Shown piece after piece: positions 35,148 through 44,628 of a stretch of 64,000 nucleotides of DNA (its first letter is position 1; each line of letters opens with the position of its first letter). Source of the DNA: Halobacillus campisalis. Lineage in GTDB: Bacteria > Bacillota > Bacilli > Bacillales > Halobacillaceae. The notes under the pieces were generated by a model that saw only the letters and a list, made by a program, of their open reading frames with translations, made no database searches and was not told the DNA's origin. The stretch is taken from assembly GCF_030345335.1 (NCBI RefSeq), contig NZ_JAPVRC010000007.1, forward strand, positions 1 through 64,000, read 5' to 3'. Position numbers and translations under genes: made by a program.

Positions 35148-36179
35148 TTATTCCACAGGTTTTAAAAGTACCTTAATAGCTTCACCGCTTTTAATCGCAT
35201 CATATGCCTGTTCCCATTGGGTAATATCATACTCGTGAGTAACCATCGCTTTGGCATTAACACTGCCATTATTCATTAATTCAAGGGAAGGTTCCCAGTC
35301 ATCTGACTTTTGACTGCGGCTTCCTACTAAACGGATTTCTTTTTGAATAATTTTTTCAAGGTCAAAAGAAACTTCAGGTTCAGCGAAAATTCCGACTTGA
35401 GCATATTGCCCTTTTTTCCTAAGAAGGTCGAGCCCTTGTTTGGCTGCTGGAGCTGCCCCAGAACATTCAAAGACAACATCCGCGCCATATCCATCAGTCA
35501 AACTATTGACAAGCTCTTTAATATTTTGTTCCTGAGTGTTTACGGCATAGTCTATTCCGATTTCCTCTGCTTTTTTCAACCGAACTTTGTCATTAGTCAA
35601 GCCAGTAATCAGCACAGTCGCTCCACGGCTTCTTGCAACTTGTGCAGTAAACAGACCGATCGGTCCCGGACCAATGACAACGACAATATCTCCTTCATTG
35701 ATCTTTGTTTTGGCTACAGCATGATAGGTACAAGCCAGCGGCTCTGTCATTGCAGCAGATTGGAAGTCCACATTATCAGGGAGGTGGTGCACACTGTCCT
35801 TACGGGCAATCAAGTATTTGGCGAATCCACCGTCCTGCTGTGTCCCCAAACCTTTTCGATAATTACATAAATTGTAATCGCCTGAACGACAATACTCACA
35901 TTCGCCACAAATATAGAAAGTCGTCTCAGAAGTGACACGATCTCCTACTTTAAATTCAGTCACTCCTTTACCAATTTCAACAACTTCTCCAGAGAATTCA
36001 TGTCCCAGCGTTACGGGAGCAGCCACTTTATAATGGCCCTCATACGTATGAATATCCGAGCCACATACACCAGCATACTTCACTTCAATTTTCACTTGGT
36101 CAGGTCCTGTTGTTGGAATCTCTTTCTCTTGAACCTCTAAATTTCCAAATCCTAATTCCGTCTTAACAAGTGCTTTCAT
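35148..36179 (-). CDS. Zinc-dependent polyol dehydrogenase (sorbitol dehydrogenase-like)
   Basis: A 343-aa medium-chain dehydrogenase with catalytic zinc motifs VCGSD and GHEFSGEVVE, the structural zinc lobe CGECEYCRSGDYNLC and Rossmann motif GPGPIGLFTAQ. It resembles iditol/sorbitol dehydrogenases and is distinct from the GatD-like paralogue in the same operon. Two dehydrogenases suggest two substrates or two successive oxidations. AAGGAGG precedes the ATG, 14 bp after gatC. Confidence 0.85.
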   Translation of the reverse strand: MKALVKTELGFGNLEVQEKEIPTTGPDQVKIEVKYAGVCGSDIHTYEGHYKVAAPVTLGHEFSGEVVEIGKGVTEFKVGDRVTSETTFYICGECEYCRSGDYNLCNYRKGLGTQQDGGFAKYLIARKDSVHHLPDNVDFQSAAMTEPLACTYHAVAKTKINEGDIVVVIGPGPIGLFTAQVARSRGATVLITGLTNDKVRLKKAEEIGIDYAVNTQEQNIKELVNSLTDGYGADVVFECSGAAPAAKQGLDLLRKKGQYAQVGIFAEPEVSFDLEKIIQKEIRLVGSRSQKSDDWEPSLELMNNGSVNAKAMVTHEYDITQWEQAYDAIKSGEAIKVLLKPVE

Positions 36180-36193
36180 ATGAATAATCCTCC

Positions 36194-37453
36194 TTAGTTA
36201 AAGAGCGCAAATACTTTATAAATAACCCAGTTCACCATATTTCCACCCTGGTCAATACTTGATATACTTGCCGATCCTTCCGGCATATCAAAGTCAGCAT
36301 TGACTGCCATTTCTGTAAATATCGGTGCAACGTCTGTCGCCAAATACAAGGACAGCGCAATCATAACAGTACCGACAATCACGGAATGAACGATGTTACC
36401 CTTAGCCGCACCTACAATAAATGCCACAATGAACGGAATCGTAGCCAAGTCACCAAAAGGAAGCAAGGCGTTCCCAGGTAGGATGACAGCCAATACGACA
36501 GTTACGGGTACAAGAATGAGGGCAGTTGAGATAACAGCCGGGTGACCTAATGCTACCGCTGCATCTAATCCTATATAAATCTCCCTGTCTCCGAATCTTT
36601 TAGACAGCCATTCACGTGCTGATTCAGAAACCGGCATCAGGCCTTCCATTAAAATCTTCACCATACGAGGCATCAGTACCATAACGGCAGCCATTGCCAT
36701 ACCGATTTCTATAACTTCTCCAGCTCCATAGCCAGCTAAGATACCAATTGCTGCTCCTAGAAACAACCCGATAAAAATTGATTCCCCGAAGATTCCAAAT
36801 CGCTTTTGAATCGTATCCGGATCAGCATTCCAGTTTTTCACTCCAGGTACTTTTTGAAGAAGACGTACTAAGAAAATACCAGGTGCATATGAAATAGTAC
36901 TCCCTGTTGCAATAGACACGCCCGGCAGTTCATAAAATTCACTGACCATCGGCGCTGTCCAGTCAGCAACCTTTAAGCAAACAATCTGGAAAATTACTGC
37001 CGCAATCAATCCTTGTACAATACTTCCTGAAATGGCATAAACCATCGCAGCCATGAATGTATAATGCCAAAAGTTCCAAATATCAACGTTCATCGTTTTT
37101 GTCGTTTTCGTCGCCAACATGATAACGTTTACAACCAGACCTAAAGGAATGATAAAGGCTGCAACTACGGAAGCCCATGCTATGGAAGACGAAGCCGGCC
37201 AGCCGACATCAATTACATTCAACTCCACACCTAAGCGATCCACCATTCCCTGAGCAGCTGGTCCTAAGTTGTTAACTAGTAAATCTACAACTAGGAAGAT
37301 ACCAACAAAGGCAACTCCAATCGTCAAACCCGAACGAAATGCCTTTCCCGGCTTTTGTCCGAACAGTAGCCCTAGTAAAAAGATAGCTACTGGTAATATG
37401 ACGGTAGCACCCAAATCAAGAAAACCTTGAACTATATCAACAAAACCTTGCAT
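36194..37453 (-). CDS. gatC: PTS galactitol-type EIIC permease
   Basis: A 419-aa polytopic membrane protein of the galactitol-type (PTS_EIIC type 3, AG-superfamily) permeases with about 10-12 segments and the family stretch GVELNVIDVGWPASSSIAWAS. It transports and, with EIIB, phosphorylates a polyol. Galactitol is the name-giver, but D-arabitol or another pentitol is possible given the gene set. GGGAGGAAGG precedes the ATG. Confidence 0.9.
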   Translation of the reverse strand: MQGFVDIVQGFLDLGATVILPVAIFLLGLLFGQKPGKAFRSGLTIGVAFVGIFLVVDLLVNNLGPAAQGMVDRLGVELNVIDVGWPASSSIAWASVVAAFIIPLGLVVNVIMLATKTTKTMNVDIWNFWHYTFMAAMVYAISGSIVQGLIAAVIFQIVCLKVADWTAPMVSEFYELPGVSIATGSTISYAPGIFLVRLLQKVPGVKNWNADPDTIQKRFGIFGESIFIGLFLGAAIGILAGYGAGEVIEIGMAMAAVMVLMPRMVKILMEGLMPVSESAREWLSKRFGDREIYIGLDAAVALGHPAVISTALILVPVTVVLAVILPGNALLPFGDLATIPFIVAFIVGAAKGNIVHSVIVGTVMIALSLYLATDVAPIFTEMAVNADFDMPEGSASISSIDQGGNMVNWVIYKVFALFN

Positions 37454-37504
37454 ATGAACCTTCCTCCCTACACTCGTTTAGTTAGCTTCACTCGCCTTTG
37501 TCTC

Positions 37505-37789
37505 TTATTTTTTTAATTCTTCAAGAATCTGTTTCTTCGTATCTTCTGTACCAATCCCTGTTAAAAAAGAACGGGCATTAATGACTGGGAACGGATATTC
37601 TTTTTTTGTCATCGCTGTTGTGACAAGTAGATCAGCTGTATCTTCGTACCCTCCAACCTCCGAAATCTTGATTTGTACTAGATCTACCTTCAAATGATTC
37701 TCTTTCGCCATATCTTCAATTGCTCCATTTACGACGGTTGAAGTGGCTACTCCTGCTCCGCATGCTACTAATACTTGTTTCTTTTTCAT
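37505..37789 (-). CDS. gatB: PTS galactitol-type EIIB (distal copy of tandem pair)
   Basis: A 94-aa EIIB domain with the phosphocysteine in LVACGAGVATST (about residue 9). It is nearly identical to the gene just upstream: one residue differs (His versus Asp in KENHLKVD). The ATG at 37789 has GGGAGA at good spacing, and the earlier ATG at 37795 is too close to it. It lies between the first EIIB gene and gatC. Either copy should suffice for phosphotransfer. Confidence 0.92.
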   Translation of the reverse strand: MKKKQVLVACGAGVATSTVVNGAIEDMAKENHLKVDLVQIKISEVGGYEDTADLLVTTAMTKKEYPFPVINARSFLTGIGTEDTKKQILEELKK

Positions 37790-37809
37790 TATCATCCATC
37801 TCCCTTAAA

Positions 37810-38094
37810 TTATTTTTTCAGTTCTTCAAGAATCTGTTTCTTCGTATCTTCTGTACCAATCCCTGTTAAAAAGGAACGAGCGTTAATGACTGGGAAGGGA
37901 TACTCTTTTTTTGTCATCGCAGTCGTGACAAGTAAATCAGCTGTATCTTCGTACCCTCCAACCTCTGAAATCTTGATCTGTACTAGATCTACCTTCAAAT
38001 CATTCTCTTTCGCCATATCTTCAATTGCTCCATTTACCACGGTTGAAGTGGCCACTCCTGCTCCGCATGCAACTAACACTTGTTTCTTTTTCAT
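37810..38094 (-). CDS. gatB: PTS galactitol-type EIIB (proximal copy of tandem pair)
   Basis: A 94-aa EIIB with the same CGAGVATST phosphocysteine loop, preceded by a strong AAGGAGGT. It differs from the second copy at one amino acid, while I count roughly 17 nucleotide differences, almost all silent. The pair therefore looks like an established tandem duplication under purifying selection, or one kept similar by conversion, rather than an assembly artefact. Confidence 0.92.
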   Translation of the reverse strand: MKKKQVLVACGAGVATSTVVNGAIEDMAKENDLKVDLVQIKISEVGGYEDTADLLVTTAMTKKEYPFPVINARSFLTGIGTEDTKKQILEELKK

Positions 38095-38107
38095 TTCTAT
38101 GACCTCC

Positions 38108-38581
38108 TTAAAGTTTTGTGAAATCCAGCTTTTCTTCGATAAACTCTTTAATATTCTTCTGACTTTTTTCTTCTACTAAATATCTCAGCGTCTCTTCGTT
38201 TTGAAAGAGCTGCATCAGCTTTTGCAACAGGGATAGTTGTGAATGTGATTCGTTCATCGCCAGTAAAAATACAATTCTCACCGGGGTCGTTTCACTCTCG
38301 TCTCCCATCACTCCAAAATCTACGGGTTCTTTTAATATCCCTACACTGATCGTTTTACGATTCACGTGTTCAATATCGGTGTGGGGGATTGCCACAGAGA
38401 ACCCTGCGGTTGGAAGTCCTGTAGCAAACTCTTTTTCTCTCTCAATAATTGCTTTGATAAAGCTCTCTTTTACTAGATTTTTATCTACAAGGTTTTGGGA
38501 CATTTCTGTAAGAACTTCTTCTTTTGTTGCAGAATGTATATCTGGTAAAATAACCGATTCATCAAAATAAACTTCATTCAA
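38108..38581 (-). CDS. gatA: PTS galactitol-type EIIA
   Basis: A 157-aa fructose/mannitol-like EIIA domain (PTS_EIIA type 2) with the active histidine in SVAIPHTDIEHV (around residue 64). It passes phosphate from HPr to the EIIB copies. The TTG at 38581 follows CGAGGTG at good spacing. A GTG at 38590 is the alternative and would add three residues but lies inside the ribosome site. It sits 13 bp ahead of the first EIIB gene. Confidence 0.9.
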   Translation of the reverse strand: MNEVYFDESVILPDIHSATKEEVLTEMSQNLVDKNLVKESFIKAIIEREKEFATGLPTAGFSVAIPHTDIEHVNRKTISVGILKEPVDFGVMGDESETTPVRIVFLLAMNESHSQLSLLQKLMQLFQNEETLRYLVEEKSQKNIKEFIEEKLDFTKL

Positions 38582-38607
38582 TATCTTCACCTCGTTATTT
38601 CAAATGA

Positions 38608-40665
38608 TTAATCGATAGAATAGGAAGCTAATACGTTATGGATTTCATGAACAGAATTTGCGTTGATGATTCGGTCACGATCTGTTTCTGAACCTGCCAG
38701 CTTAAGAAGCTGCATGAGGGCATGAATGTGCTGCTGCTTATCAACTGCGGCAATGACAATGATGATGTTGATGGTGTAATCTTCACTGAACTTCACGCCT
38801 TTTTTTAATCGCAGCAGGCTCATCCCTACTTCGTTTACGCCTTCCTCAGGAGCAGCATGGGGAATAGCTATATTAGGACCCAAAATAATATAAGGATCTC
38901 TTTCCGTTTGATTGACCATAGCCTGAACATACCCAGCTTCAATTTTTCCTGAGTTTAGTAAAGGCCTCACACTCTCTTCAATCGCTTGTTCCCAAGAAGT
39001 AATCGAATGTCTTATTGAAATATTCCTGGCTGGAATCAGCTCATCTAAATTCAAATCCCCGTTTCGGACATTTTGTTTCAAAGAGGATTCTTCATCACGG
39101 TTAATGTAACGTTCCAAATCTCTCGCTAATTCTTTTTCATTGTGAATCGTCGAGTGGTTTTTAATTATATCCAGCAGGTGTGGCACCGTGATGTCATTAG
39201 CCATGTAACCATGAAGTTCGAGCATCACTTGCTTTCTTAACCGGTACTTTTCTTCCCAGCTGAGAAATGCTTTTGTAACGAACAGCTTTTTATTCGTTTC
39301 AAGAGATGTTGCGGAAAATACGACATCGTAATCCAGGCCATACTCCAAAAATTCCCGTACTGATAAAGAATCTAAAAAGATGAATTCAGGAAACAAATCT
39401 CTTAACTCATTAAACATAAGTCTTGAAACAGAAACACCCTGTGGGCAGACAACAATCGCTTTCACTTTTTCCTGGATACTGTCCCCTTGCTTTGTCATCC
39501 ATCCGCCAATCAACATCGTGATGAAAGTGAGTTCATTCTCTGGAATTTCCTGCCCTATTAATTTCTTTAGTGGTGCTGTCGATCGTTTCACTAAATGATG
39601 TAACTCTTTGAATTCCTTACTTAATGAATCTTGAATTTCCATCGTTTCTGTCAACTGATATTTAACGCGATAATAAGCCGGCTTTACATGCTGGAGAAGC
39701 TTATTCAACAGTTGGTCTCGATCCTGTAAATAAATGCAGGCACTTTTTTCAAACTGACGGACCATTTGGTCAATAGCTGGCAGTAAGTCTGGAATGGCGT
39801 CATTATCCGTTAAGTAATCGGACCAATAGACGTTAGCTGTTAATAAGTGCAATGTCATAAATAATCGTTCTTGAACCGGTATCTGCTCAGTATCTTGAAA
39901 TATCTCTTCTGTTGCCAAGTATTCTTTCGTATCAGACAATTCCTCATATTTGATGGAAAAGAACTGAACTTCATTTCCCTTTTCAATTCTTCGTAAGATT
40001 AAAATGAGAATGTATGGCATGGTTGCCATTTTCTCATCAGTGAATTTAAGGTTAAGTTTGTTTTCTACTTTTTCTATTCGTTTGTTTATATCCTCTATTT
40101 CTTCATTGTTAATTCGGGCGAGCTTGCGGATTCTTTCCGCACCTCTGCCGAGCTGGAGCAGTTGATACGTAACATTAATTAAAAGTTTACGAACTTGGAA
40201 TTCTTTACCTTCTAATAGATAACCAGACTTTCTAGTGTAGCGGATCGTCAAACCGTAATCGTTTATTAATGACTGTGCCTGTTTTAAATCAGATAGAATC
40301 GTGTTTTTACTAACTTCTAGTTCACTAGTGAAATGGCTTAATGAAAGCTCTTCTTCACTGCTTAACAGCATCATGGTAATAAAATATACTCGCTGATCCT
40401 CGTTCAGAAAAGGAGTTTCCAAAGGAACAATCTCCTCTTCACCGCTTATCATCGTAAAAACAGACTGATCAATGATGAAATGGCCTTGTCGTGTTCTCTC
40501 AATGACAGGAAGGTTTTTAGCCACCAACCATTCATTGATTTTGTTAAAACTGTAACCAAGCTGTCGGCGTGATAAGTCGTATTTATTCTCTAATACCATA
40601 CTAGTGATACTCGGATTACTGATAAGTTCATCCAAAATTGTTTTATTACGATCACTAAGCGACAA
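38608..40665 (-). CDS. BglG/MtlR-type PRD transcriptional regulator
   Basis: A 685-aa regulator: N-terminal helix-turn-helix segments (about residues 5-60 and 90-140), two PTS regulation domains (about 190-400), an EIIB-like domain with a cysteine in VVCPQGVSVSR (about 405-490), and a C-terminal EIIA-like domain with the histidine in NIAIPHAAPE. This is the DNA-binding activator layout of MtlR/LicR proteins, sensing PTS phosphorylation state and CcpA-independent repression through HPr. The TTG at 40665 follows AAGGAGGA; the ATG 18 bases upstream overlaps that site. First gene of the polyol operon, 26 bp before gatA, so it activates its own operon. Confidence 0.9.
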   Translation of the reverse strand: MSLSDRNKTILDELISNPSITSMVLENKYDLSRRQLGYSFNKINEWLVAKNLPVIERTRQGHFIIDQSVFTMISGEEEIVPLETPFLNEDQRVYFITMMLLSSEEELSLSHFTSELEVSKNTILSDLKQAQSLINDYGLTIRYTRKSGYLLEGKEFQVRKLLINVTYQLLQLGRGAERIRKLARINNEEIEDINKRIEKVENKLNLKFTDEKMATMPYILILILRRIEKGNEVQFFSIKYEELSDTKEYLATEEIFQDTEQIPVQERLFMTLHLLTANVYWSDYLTDNDAIPDLLPAIDQMVRQFEKSACIYLQDRDQLLNKLLQHVKPAYYRVKYQLTETMEIQDSLSKEFKELHHLVKRSTAPLKKLIGQEIPENELTFITMLIGGWMTKQGDSIQEKVKAIVVCPQGVSVSRLMFNELRDLFPEFIFLDSLSVREFLEYGLDYDVVFSATSLETNKKLFVTKAFLSWEEKYRLRKQVMLELHGYMANDITVPHLLDIIKNHSTIHNEKELARDLERYINRDEESSLKQNVRNGDLNLDELIPARNISIRHSITSWEQAIEESVRPLLNSGKIEAGYVQAMVNQTERDPYIILGPNIAIPHAAPEEGVNEVGMSLLRLKKGVKFSEDYTINIIIVIAAVDKQQHIHALMQLLKLAGSETDRDRIINANSVHEIHNVLASYSID

Positions 40666-40712
40666 CTTAACTCCTCCTTCCATTCAAATGATAGCACCGC
40701 ACACCCCACTCA

Positions 40713-40780
40713 TGAATACGCTTTCATCACAAATGAGCGGACATTTTATGTACAACCTCGTGATTTACATTAATAATCAC
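40713..40780 (-). promoter_or_regulatory. cre site and inverted repeat upstream of the polyol operon
   Basis: On the minus strand TGAAAGCGTATTCA (40713-40726) matches the cre consensus with one mismatch. Further upstream GTGATT and AATCAC (40760-40780) form an inverted repeat with a 9-bp centre, a candidate site for the PRD regulator. No clear -35/-10 pair could be fixed. Confidence 0.5.
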
Positions 40781-40831
40781 AGACTCAGTGCTGATTTATC
40801 AGCATCTTTCGACTATTGTTCAACAAAAAAA

Positions 40832-40859
40832 CCTCTATTTTGTTTGACCAAAATAGAGG
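40832..40859 (-). terminator. Intrinsic terminator after the AhpD-like gene
   Basis: Perfect 11-bp stem CCTCTATTTTG with CAAAATAGAGG. Seven T follow on the minus strand. Confidence 0.9.
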
Positions 40860-40876
40860 CTTTACATTTCCTCCTT

Positions 40877-41536
40877 TTATTCAGCGTCATAAGCGTTCAA
40901 CGCGTTTACAGAATGGGCAATAGCTGAACCTGCTTTTAAAGCCGTTGCTACAAAAATACTTTCCGCAATTTCCTCTTTTGAAGCTCCCTGGCTTTTAGCC
41001 CCTTTCGTGTGAATGTCTATACAATAAGGACAACCTGTCGTATGAGCGACAGCTACCGCAATCAGCTCTTTTTCTTTCGCAGATAAGACACCAGCTTTCA
41101 TCGCCTTCTTATCAAAATCTATAAACCCTTGAAACGCATCACCCGATAACTTTGCAAATTCTTTGATTCTATCAAAATACTGCTGCTTGTACAGCTCTTG
41201 GTCCGAATTCCCGTCGTAAGCGTTAAGAGCATTTCCTCCATGAGCCACTGCTGACCCAGCTTTTAAAGCAGTGGCCACCATAATACTTTCGCTTACCTCC
41301 TCACGGGAAACGTCTTGTTTTTTTGCATTGTTTACATGAACCTCAATACAGTACGGGCACCCTGTCGTATGCGCGACTGCAATTGCTATAATCTCCTTGA
41401 ATTTAGCTGTAAGTTCCCCCGGAGCTACAGCCTTTTGGTCGAATTCCACGAAAGCTTTGAAAGCTTCTGGTGCTAAGTCGCCAAGCTCTGGCAGCCTTGA
41501 AAAATACGATTTTTTATATAGTGCGTCATCTGTCAT
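40877..41536 (-). CDS. Tandem AhpD/carboxymuconolactone decarboxylase-like protein
   Basis: A 219-aa protein made of two copies of the carboxymuconolactone decarboxylase domain. Each has the redox motif in the context AHTTGCPYCI followed by (E/D)(V/I)H (first near residue 55-68, second near 165-178) and ends in ATALKAGSA(V/I)AH. This CxxC-xx-H arrangement is that of AhpD-type peroxidase or disulfide reductases, so a thiol-based antioxidant role is likely. The halves are highly alike, indicating an internal gene duplication and fusion. Monocistronic with its own terminator. Confidence 0.85.
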   Translation of the reverse strand: MTDDALYKKSYFSRLPELGDLAPEAFKAFVEFDQKAVAPGELTAKFKEIIAIAVAHTTGCPYCIEVHVNNAKKQDVSREEVSESIMVATALKAGSAVAHGGNALNAYDGNSDQELYKQQYFDRIKEFAKLSGDAFQGFIDFDKKAMKAGVLSAKEKELIAVAVAHTTGCPYCIDIHTKGAKSQGASKEEIAESIFVATALKAGSAIAHSVNALNAYDAE

Positions 41537-41694
41537 ATATATCCCCGCCTTTTTATAAATTCATTGATTATTTTACTGAATTTTCTTATATATTAAAAGG
41601 ATTTGAGTTTTGATTAGGAGTAAAGAGGGATAAAATTATTAAAGTAAAAAAAAGAAATACAGCTCTCGCCCACATTCATCAATAGCATAAATAA

Positions 41695-41720
41695 AAAAAG
41701 ACCCTATTACGGATCTTTTT
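41695..41720 (-). terminator. Intrinsic terminator downstream of the thioesterase pseudogene
   Basis: On the minus strand AAAAAGATCC pairs with GGGTCTTTTT (one T.G pair), loop GTAATA, followed by seven T. It probably ends the thiolase-containing transcript. Confidence 0.75.
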
Positions 41721-41808
41721 AATGAAACCCATATACCACCCGTTCTCCCGTTTAAAGTATATGAATAATTGACGACCGCAAAAAAAAATTCCATGAATTA
41801 GCATAGCT

Positions 41809-42212
41809 CTAATCTTCACGAATAAGCTTAAACGTTCCTGTACCTTTTGCAATCATTTTTCCTTCTTCATTAAATAACTCACCTTCTGCAGCAACGGTAC
41901 GGTATCCTTTCTGAAGGATTTTCCCTTTTGCAGATAGGTGACCTTGCGATACCGGATTAAGGTAATTTACATTTAAATTGATCGTCGTGCAGCGTGTTTT
42001 CGTCGTCGATCGGATGGTCATTCCTAATATAAGATCCAGCATGGTCGAATGGACTCCTCCATGCAGCGTTCCATTAGCATTTAATAGCTGATTAGAAATA
42101 GGAAGCTTCAGGATCACTTCTCCCTCTTCAAAATGAAGAATTTCAAACCCGATATGTTTAAAGAAAGGACTAATTTCAAACTTTCTCTTATTTTATCTAT
42201 TGATCTAGTCAT
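41809..42212 (-). pseudogene. PaaI-type hotdog thioesterase, N-terminal frameshift
   Basis: The conserved body (LLNANGTLHGGVHSTMLDL with the HGG active-site motif) is in one frame from about 42177 to 41809. A good start, ATG at 42212 after AAGGTGA, opens in another frame and reads MTRSIDKIRES. The body frame continues upstream as SPFFKHIGFEILHFEEGEVI without any ATG, GTG or TTG before a stop. Adding one base in the AAA run at 42178-42180 would fuse them into a normal ~134-aa thioesterase. So this is a single-base frameshift, real or a homopolymer sequencing error. A truncated product from the internal GTG at 42117 would lack the first hotdog strand. Last gene after a thiolase. Confidence 0.8.
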
Positions 42213-42230
42213 GCACACTTCACCTTGCTT

Positions 42231-43415
42231 TCAGATTTGTTCAAACATCATAGCCATCCCTTGTCCCCCACCCGCACACAGGGCAGCAACACCAAGCTGT
42301 TCTTTTCGTCTTCTCATTTCGTGAAGGAGGGTCGTTATTATTCTTGCGCCACTCGCACCTACGGGGTGTCCAAGTGCTATGGCACCTCCATTTACATTAA
42401 CCTTTTCCGGATCTAAAGAGAGCTCACGAATAACTGCTAATGCTTGAGCGGCAAAGGCTTCATTCAGTTCGATAAGACCGATATCCTGAACTTGTTTAGA
42501 TGTTTTTTCTAATAGCTTTTTTACTGCAGGGACAGGTCCTATCCCCATAATTTCTGGAGAAACTCCTGAAGCTGACCAGTCGATTATTCGAGCGTGTGGC
42601 TGGAGGCCTAATTCTTTTGCCTTCGATTCTTTCATAATAACGAGAGCGGAAGCCCCATCATTCCTTCCACACGCATTCCCGGCAGTGACTGATCCATCCT
42701 TTTTAAAGGCTGGTCTTAAAGAAGACAGCTTTTCAAAGGTCGTCTCGGGGCGAGGGTGTTCATCGGTCTCCATTAGGAAAGGTTTCTTTCTATCTGTTAT
42801 TTCAATAGAAACCATTTCTTCTTTGAATTTCCCTTCATTTATAGCCCTGCTGGCACGATGTTGGCTTTCCAGGGCAAAAAAGTCTTGATCTTCTCTGTTT
42901 ATATTAAACCTTTCGGCGACGTGTTCAGCTGTCATCCCCATCCCAAGATCGTCACCGTAAATTTCCTGCGGCTGCTGACCCACTTCTACATTAGAATCGA
43001 CTAATCTAGTTTGATCACCGCCAAAACGTGAGTTGCGAATGTAAATCGGTGAGTTGCTCATACTCTCTGTACCACCTGCAACTACAATTTCTGCTTGACC
43101 AAAGGTAATTTGCTGAACAGCTGAAGCAATGGATTGCATCCCTGACGCACATAACCTATTAATTGTATAAGCAGGAGAAAACTCTGGAATTCCGGCACGT
43201 AATGCGGCAACTCTAGCCACATTGGAAGACTCCGTGGTTTGCCTCACTTCACCCAGAATCGTTTCGTCAATATGCTCAAGTGGTATTCCCGAGCGTGAGA
43301 CAGCTTCTTTTATAACGATGGAAGCTAAATGACCAGAGTTCAATTTTTTCAAAGATCCTCCATATCCGCCGATAGGAGTTCTAACCGCGCTTACAATAAC
43401 AAAGTCTTCTGTCAT
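42231..43415 (-). CDS. Acetyl-CoA C-acyltransferase (thiolase)
   Basis: A 394-aa thiolase that cleaves 3-ketoacyl-CoA with CoA. The nucleophilic cysteine is in [11 protein letters not shown] (near residue 88), with the C-terminal [16 protein letters not shown] and [11 protein letters not shown] motifs. AAGGAGGGG precedes the ATG, 20 bp after the acyl-CoA dehydrogenase. In this cluster it completes one beta-oxidation route. A biosynthetic acetoacetyl-CoA role is less likely in this context. Confidence 0.92.
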   Translation of the reverse strand: MTEDFVIVSAVRTPIGGYGGSLKKLNSGHLASIVIKEAVSRSGIPLEHIDETILGEVRQTTESSNVARVAALRAGIPEFSPAYTINRLCASGMQSIASAVQQITFGQAEIVVAGGTESMSNSPIYIRNSRFGGDQTRLVDSNVEVGQQPQEIYGDDLGMGMTAEHVAERFNINREDQDFFALESQHRASRAINEGKFKEEMVSIEITDRKKPFLMETDEHPRPETTFEKLSSLRPAFKKDGSVTAGNACGRNDGASALVIMKESKAKELGLQPHARIIDWSASGVSPEIMGIGPVPAVKKLLEKTSKQVQDIGLIELNEAFAAQALAVIRELSLDPEKVNVNGGAIALGHPVGASGARIITTLLHEMRRRKEQLGVAALCAGGGQGMAMMFEQI

Positions 43416-43435
43416 GAAATCCCCCTCCTTACTAC

Positions 43436-44587
43436 TTAAAGACTGTATTCTTTTCTCAACTGGCCGGCTATGATATTTTTTTGAATTTCAGAGGTCCCCT
43501 CATAGATTCTTGTAATTCGTGCGTCACGAAAAAATCGCTCTATCGGATAATCGGATATATAGCCGATTCCTCCGTGGACTTGCACCGCTTTATCAGCCAC
43601 GCGGTTGTAGACTTCCGACCCGTATAATTTCAGCATAGCTGCTTCTTTTATAATTTTTTCACCTTCATCTGCCATCCATGCTACTCGATAAGTAAACGAT
43701 CTTAATGCCTCAATTTCCACAGCCATTTCCGAAACCATATGAGCGACAGCTTGATGATCAATAATAGGAACACCGAATTGCTCGCGTTCTTGTACAAACT
43801 GCATGGATATATCCAGCAATTTCTGTGATGAACCGAGATTTCTCGCAGCTAAACCAGCTCGACCAGTTGCTAAAATTTTCAAGGCATTCACGTAGCCCTG
43901 CCCTTCCTCTCCTAGAACATTCTCAGCAGGTACCTTGCAATCTTCTAAAATAAGCTCTGCAGACTGCGACCCGTGGAGCCCCATCTTCGGTTCAACCGCT
44001 CCCACGTGAAAGCCGGGGAAGTCTTTTTCTACGATGAAGGAAGTAATCCCCTTTGCTCCTTTACTAGAATCTGTAACAGCCATGACGGTGAAGATGTCAG
44101 CTTCCGTTGCGTTTGTAATATAATGTTTAGTTCCGTTTATTATATAGTGATCCCCTTCGAGTACGGCTGTAGTTTTTAAGTTTGTGGCATTCGATCCGGC
44201 ACTCGGTTCCGTCAGAGCAAAAGCTCCAATTGATTCACCACTCGCTAGTGCCGGCAAGTACTTGCTCTTCTGCTCGTCATTCCCAAGCTCCACGATTCCT
44301 ACGGTCCCAATCCCTGTATGACCTCCTATCAATGTGGTGTACCCATTGTGGGTTGCCCCAATCTCTTCATATAGAGCGCATTTCCCCACCATCCCGATGC
44401 CGAGACCTCCATACTCTTCTGGAATGCTTAACCCGAATAAGCCCATCTCTTTGGACATATCAATAATCCGTTTAGGAATTTTGTCTTGCTTTTCAATATC
44501 CATAGCCACCGCTTCCACTTCTGTCTGAATAAAATCGCGCACGCTCTTTTTAAGAACCTGAATATCATCTTCTAAATGAAAATCCAT
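43436..44587 (-). CDS. Acyl-CoA dehydrogenase
   Basis: A 383-aa FAD enzyme introducing the alpha-beta double bond into an acyl-CoA. Standard motifs are present: AFALTEPSAGSNATNL (FAD-binding), the ETF/FAD loop around GREQFG-type VQEREQFGVPI, and the catalytic glutamate in IYEGTSEIQ. AGGAGTG precedes the ATG. It begins just after a strong terminator of the preceding unit and heads the acd-thiolase-thioesterase unit. Confidence 0.92.
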   Translation of the reverse strand: MDFHLEDDIQVLKKSVRDFIQTEVEAVAMDIEKQDKIPKRIIDMSKEMGLFGLSIPEEYGGLGIGMVGKCALYEEIGATHNGYTTLIGGHTGIGTVGIVELGNDEQKSKYLPALASGESIGAFALTEPSAGSNATNLKTTAVLEGDHYIINGTKHYITNATEADIFTVMAVTDSSKGAKGITSFIVEKDFPGFHVGAVEPKMGLHGSQSAELILEDCKVPAENVLGEEGQGYVNALKILATGRAGLAARNLGSSQKLLDISMQFVQEREQFGVPIIDHQAVAHMVSEMAVEIEALRSFTYRVAWMADEGEKIIKEAAMLKLYGSEVYNRVADKAVQVHGGIGYISDYPIERFFRDARITRIYEGTSEIQKNIIAGQLRKEYSL

Positions 44588-44628
44588 GACTTCACTCCTT
44601 TTAATTGCATTCGAACAAAATATATAAT

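Noticed and set aside
35343-35870. 175-aa plus-strand ORF opposite the polyol dehydrogenase
   Set aside because: Antisense shadow of a clearly recognisable zinc dehydrogenase; no ribosome site or family match.
41640-41795. About 50-codon minus-strand frame upstream of the AhpD-like region
   Set aside because: It has no ribosome site and runs through the intrinsic terminator at 41695-41720.
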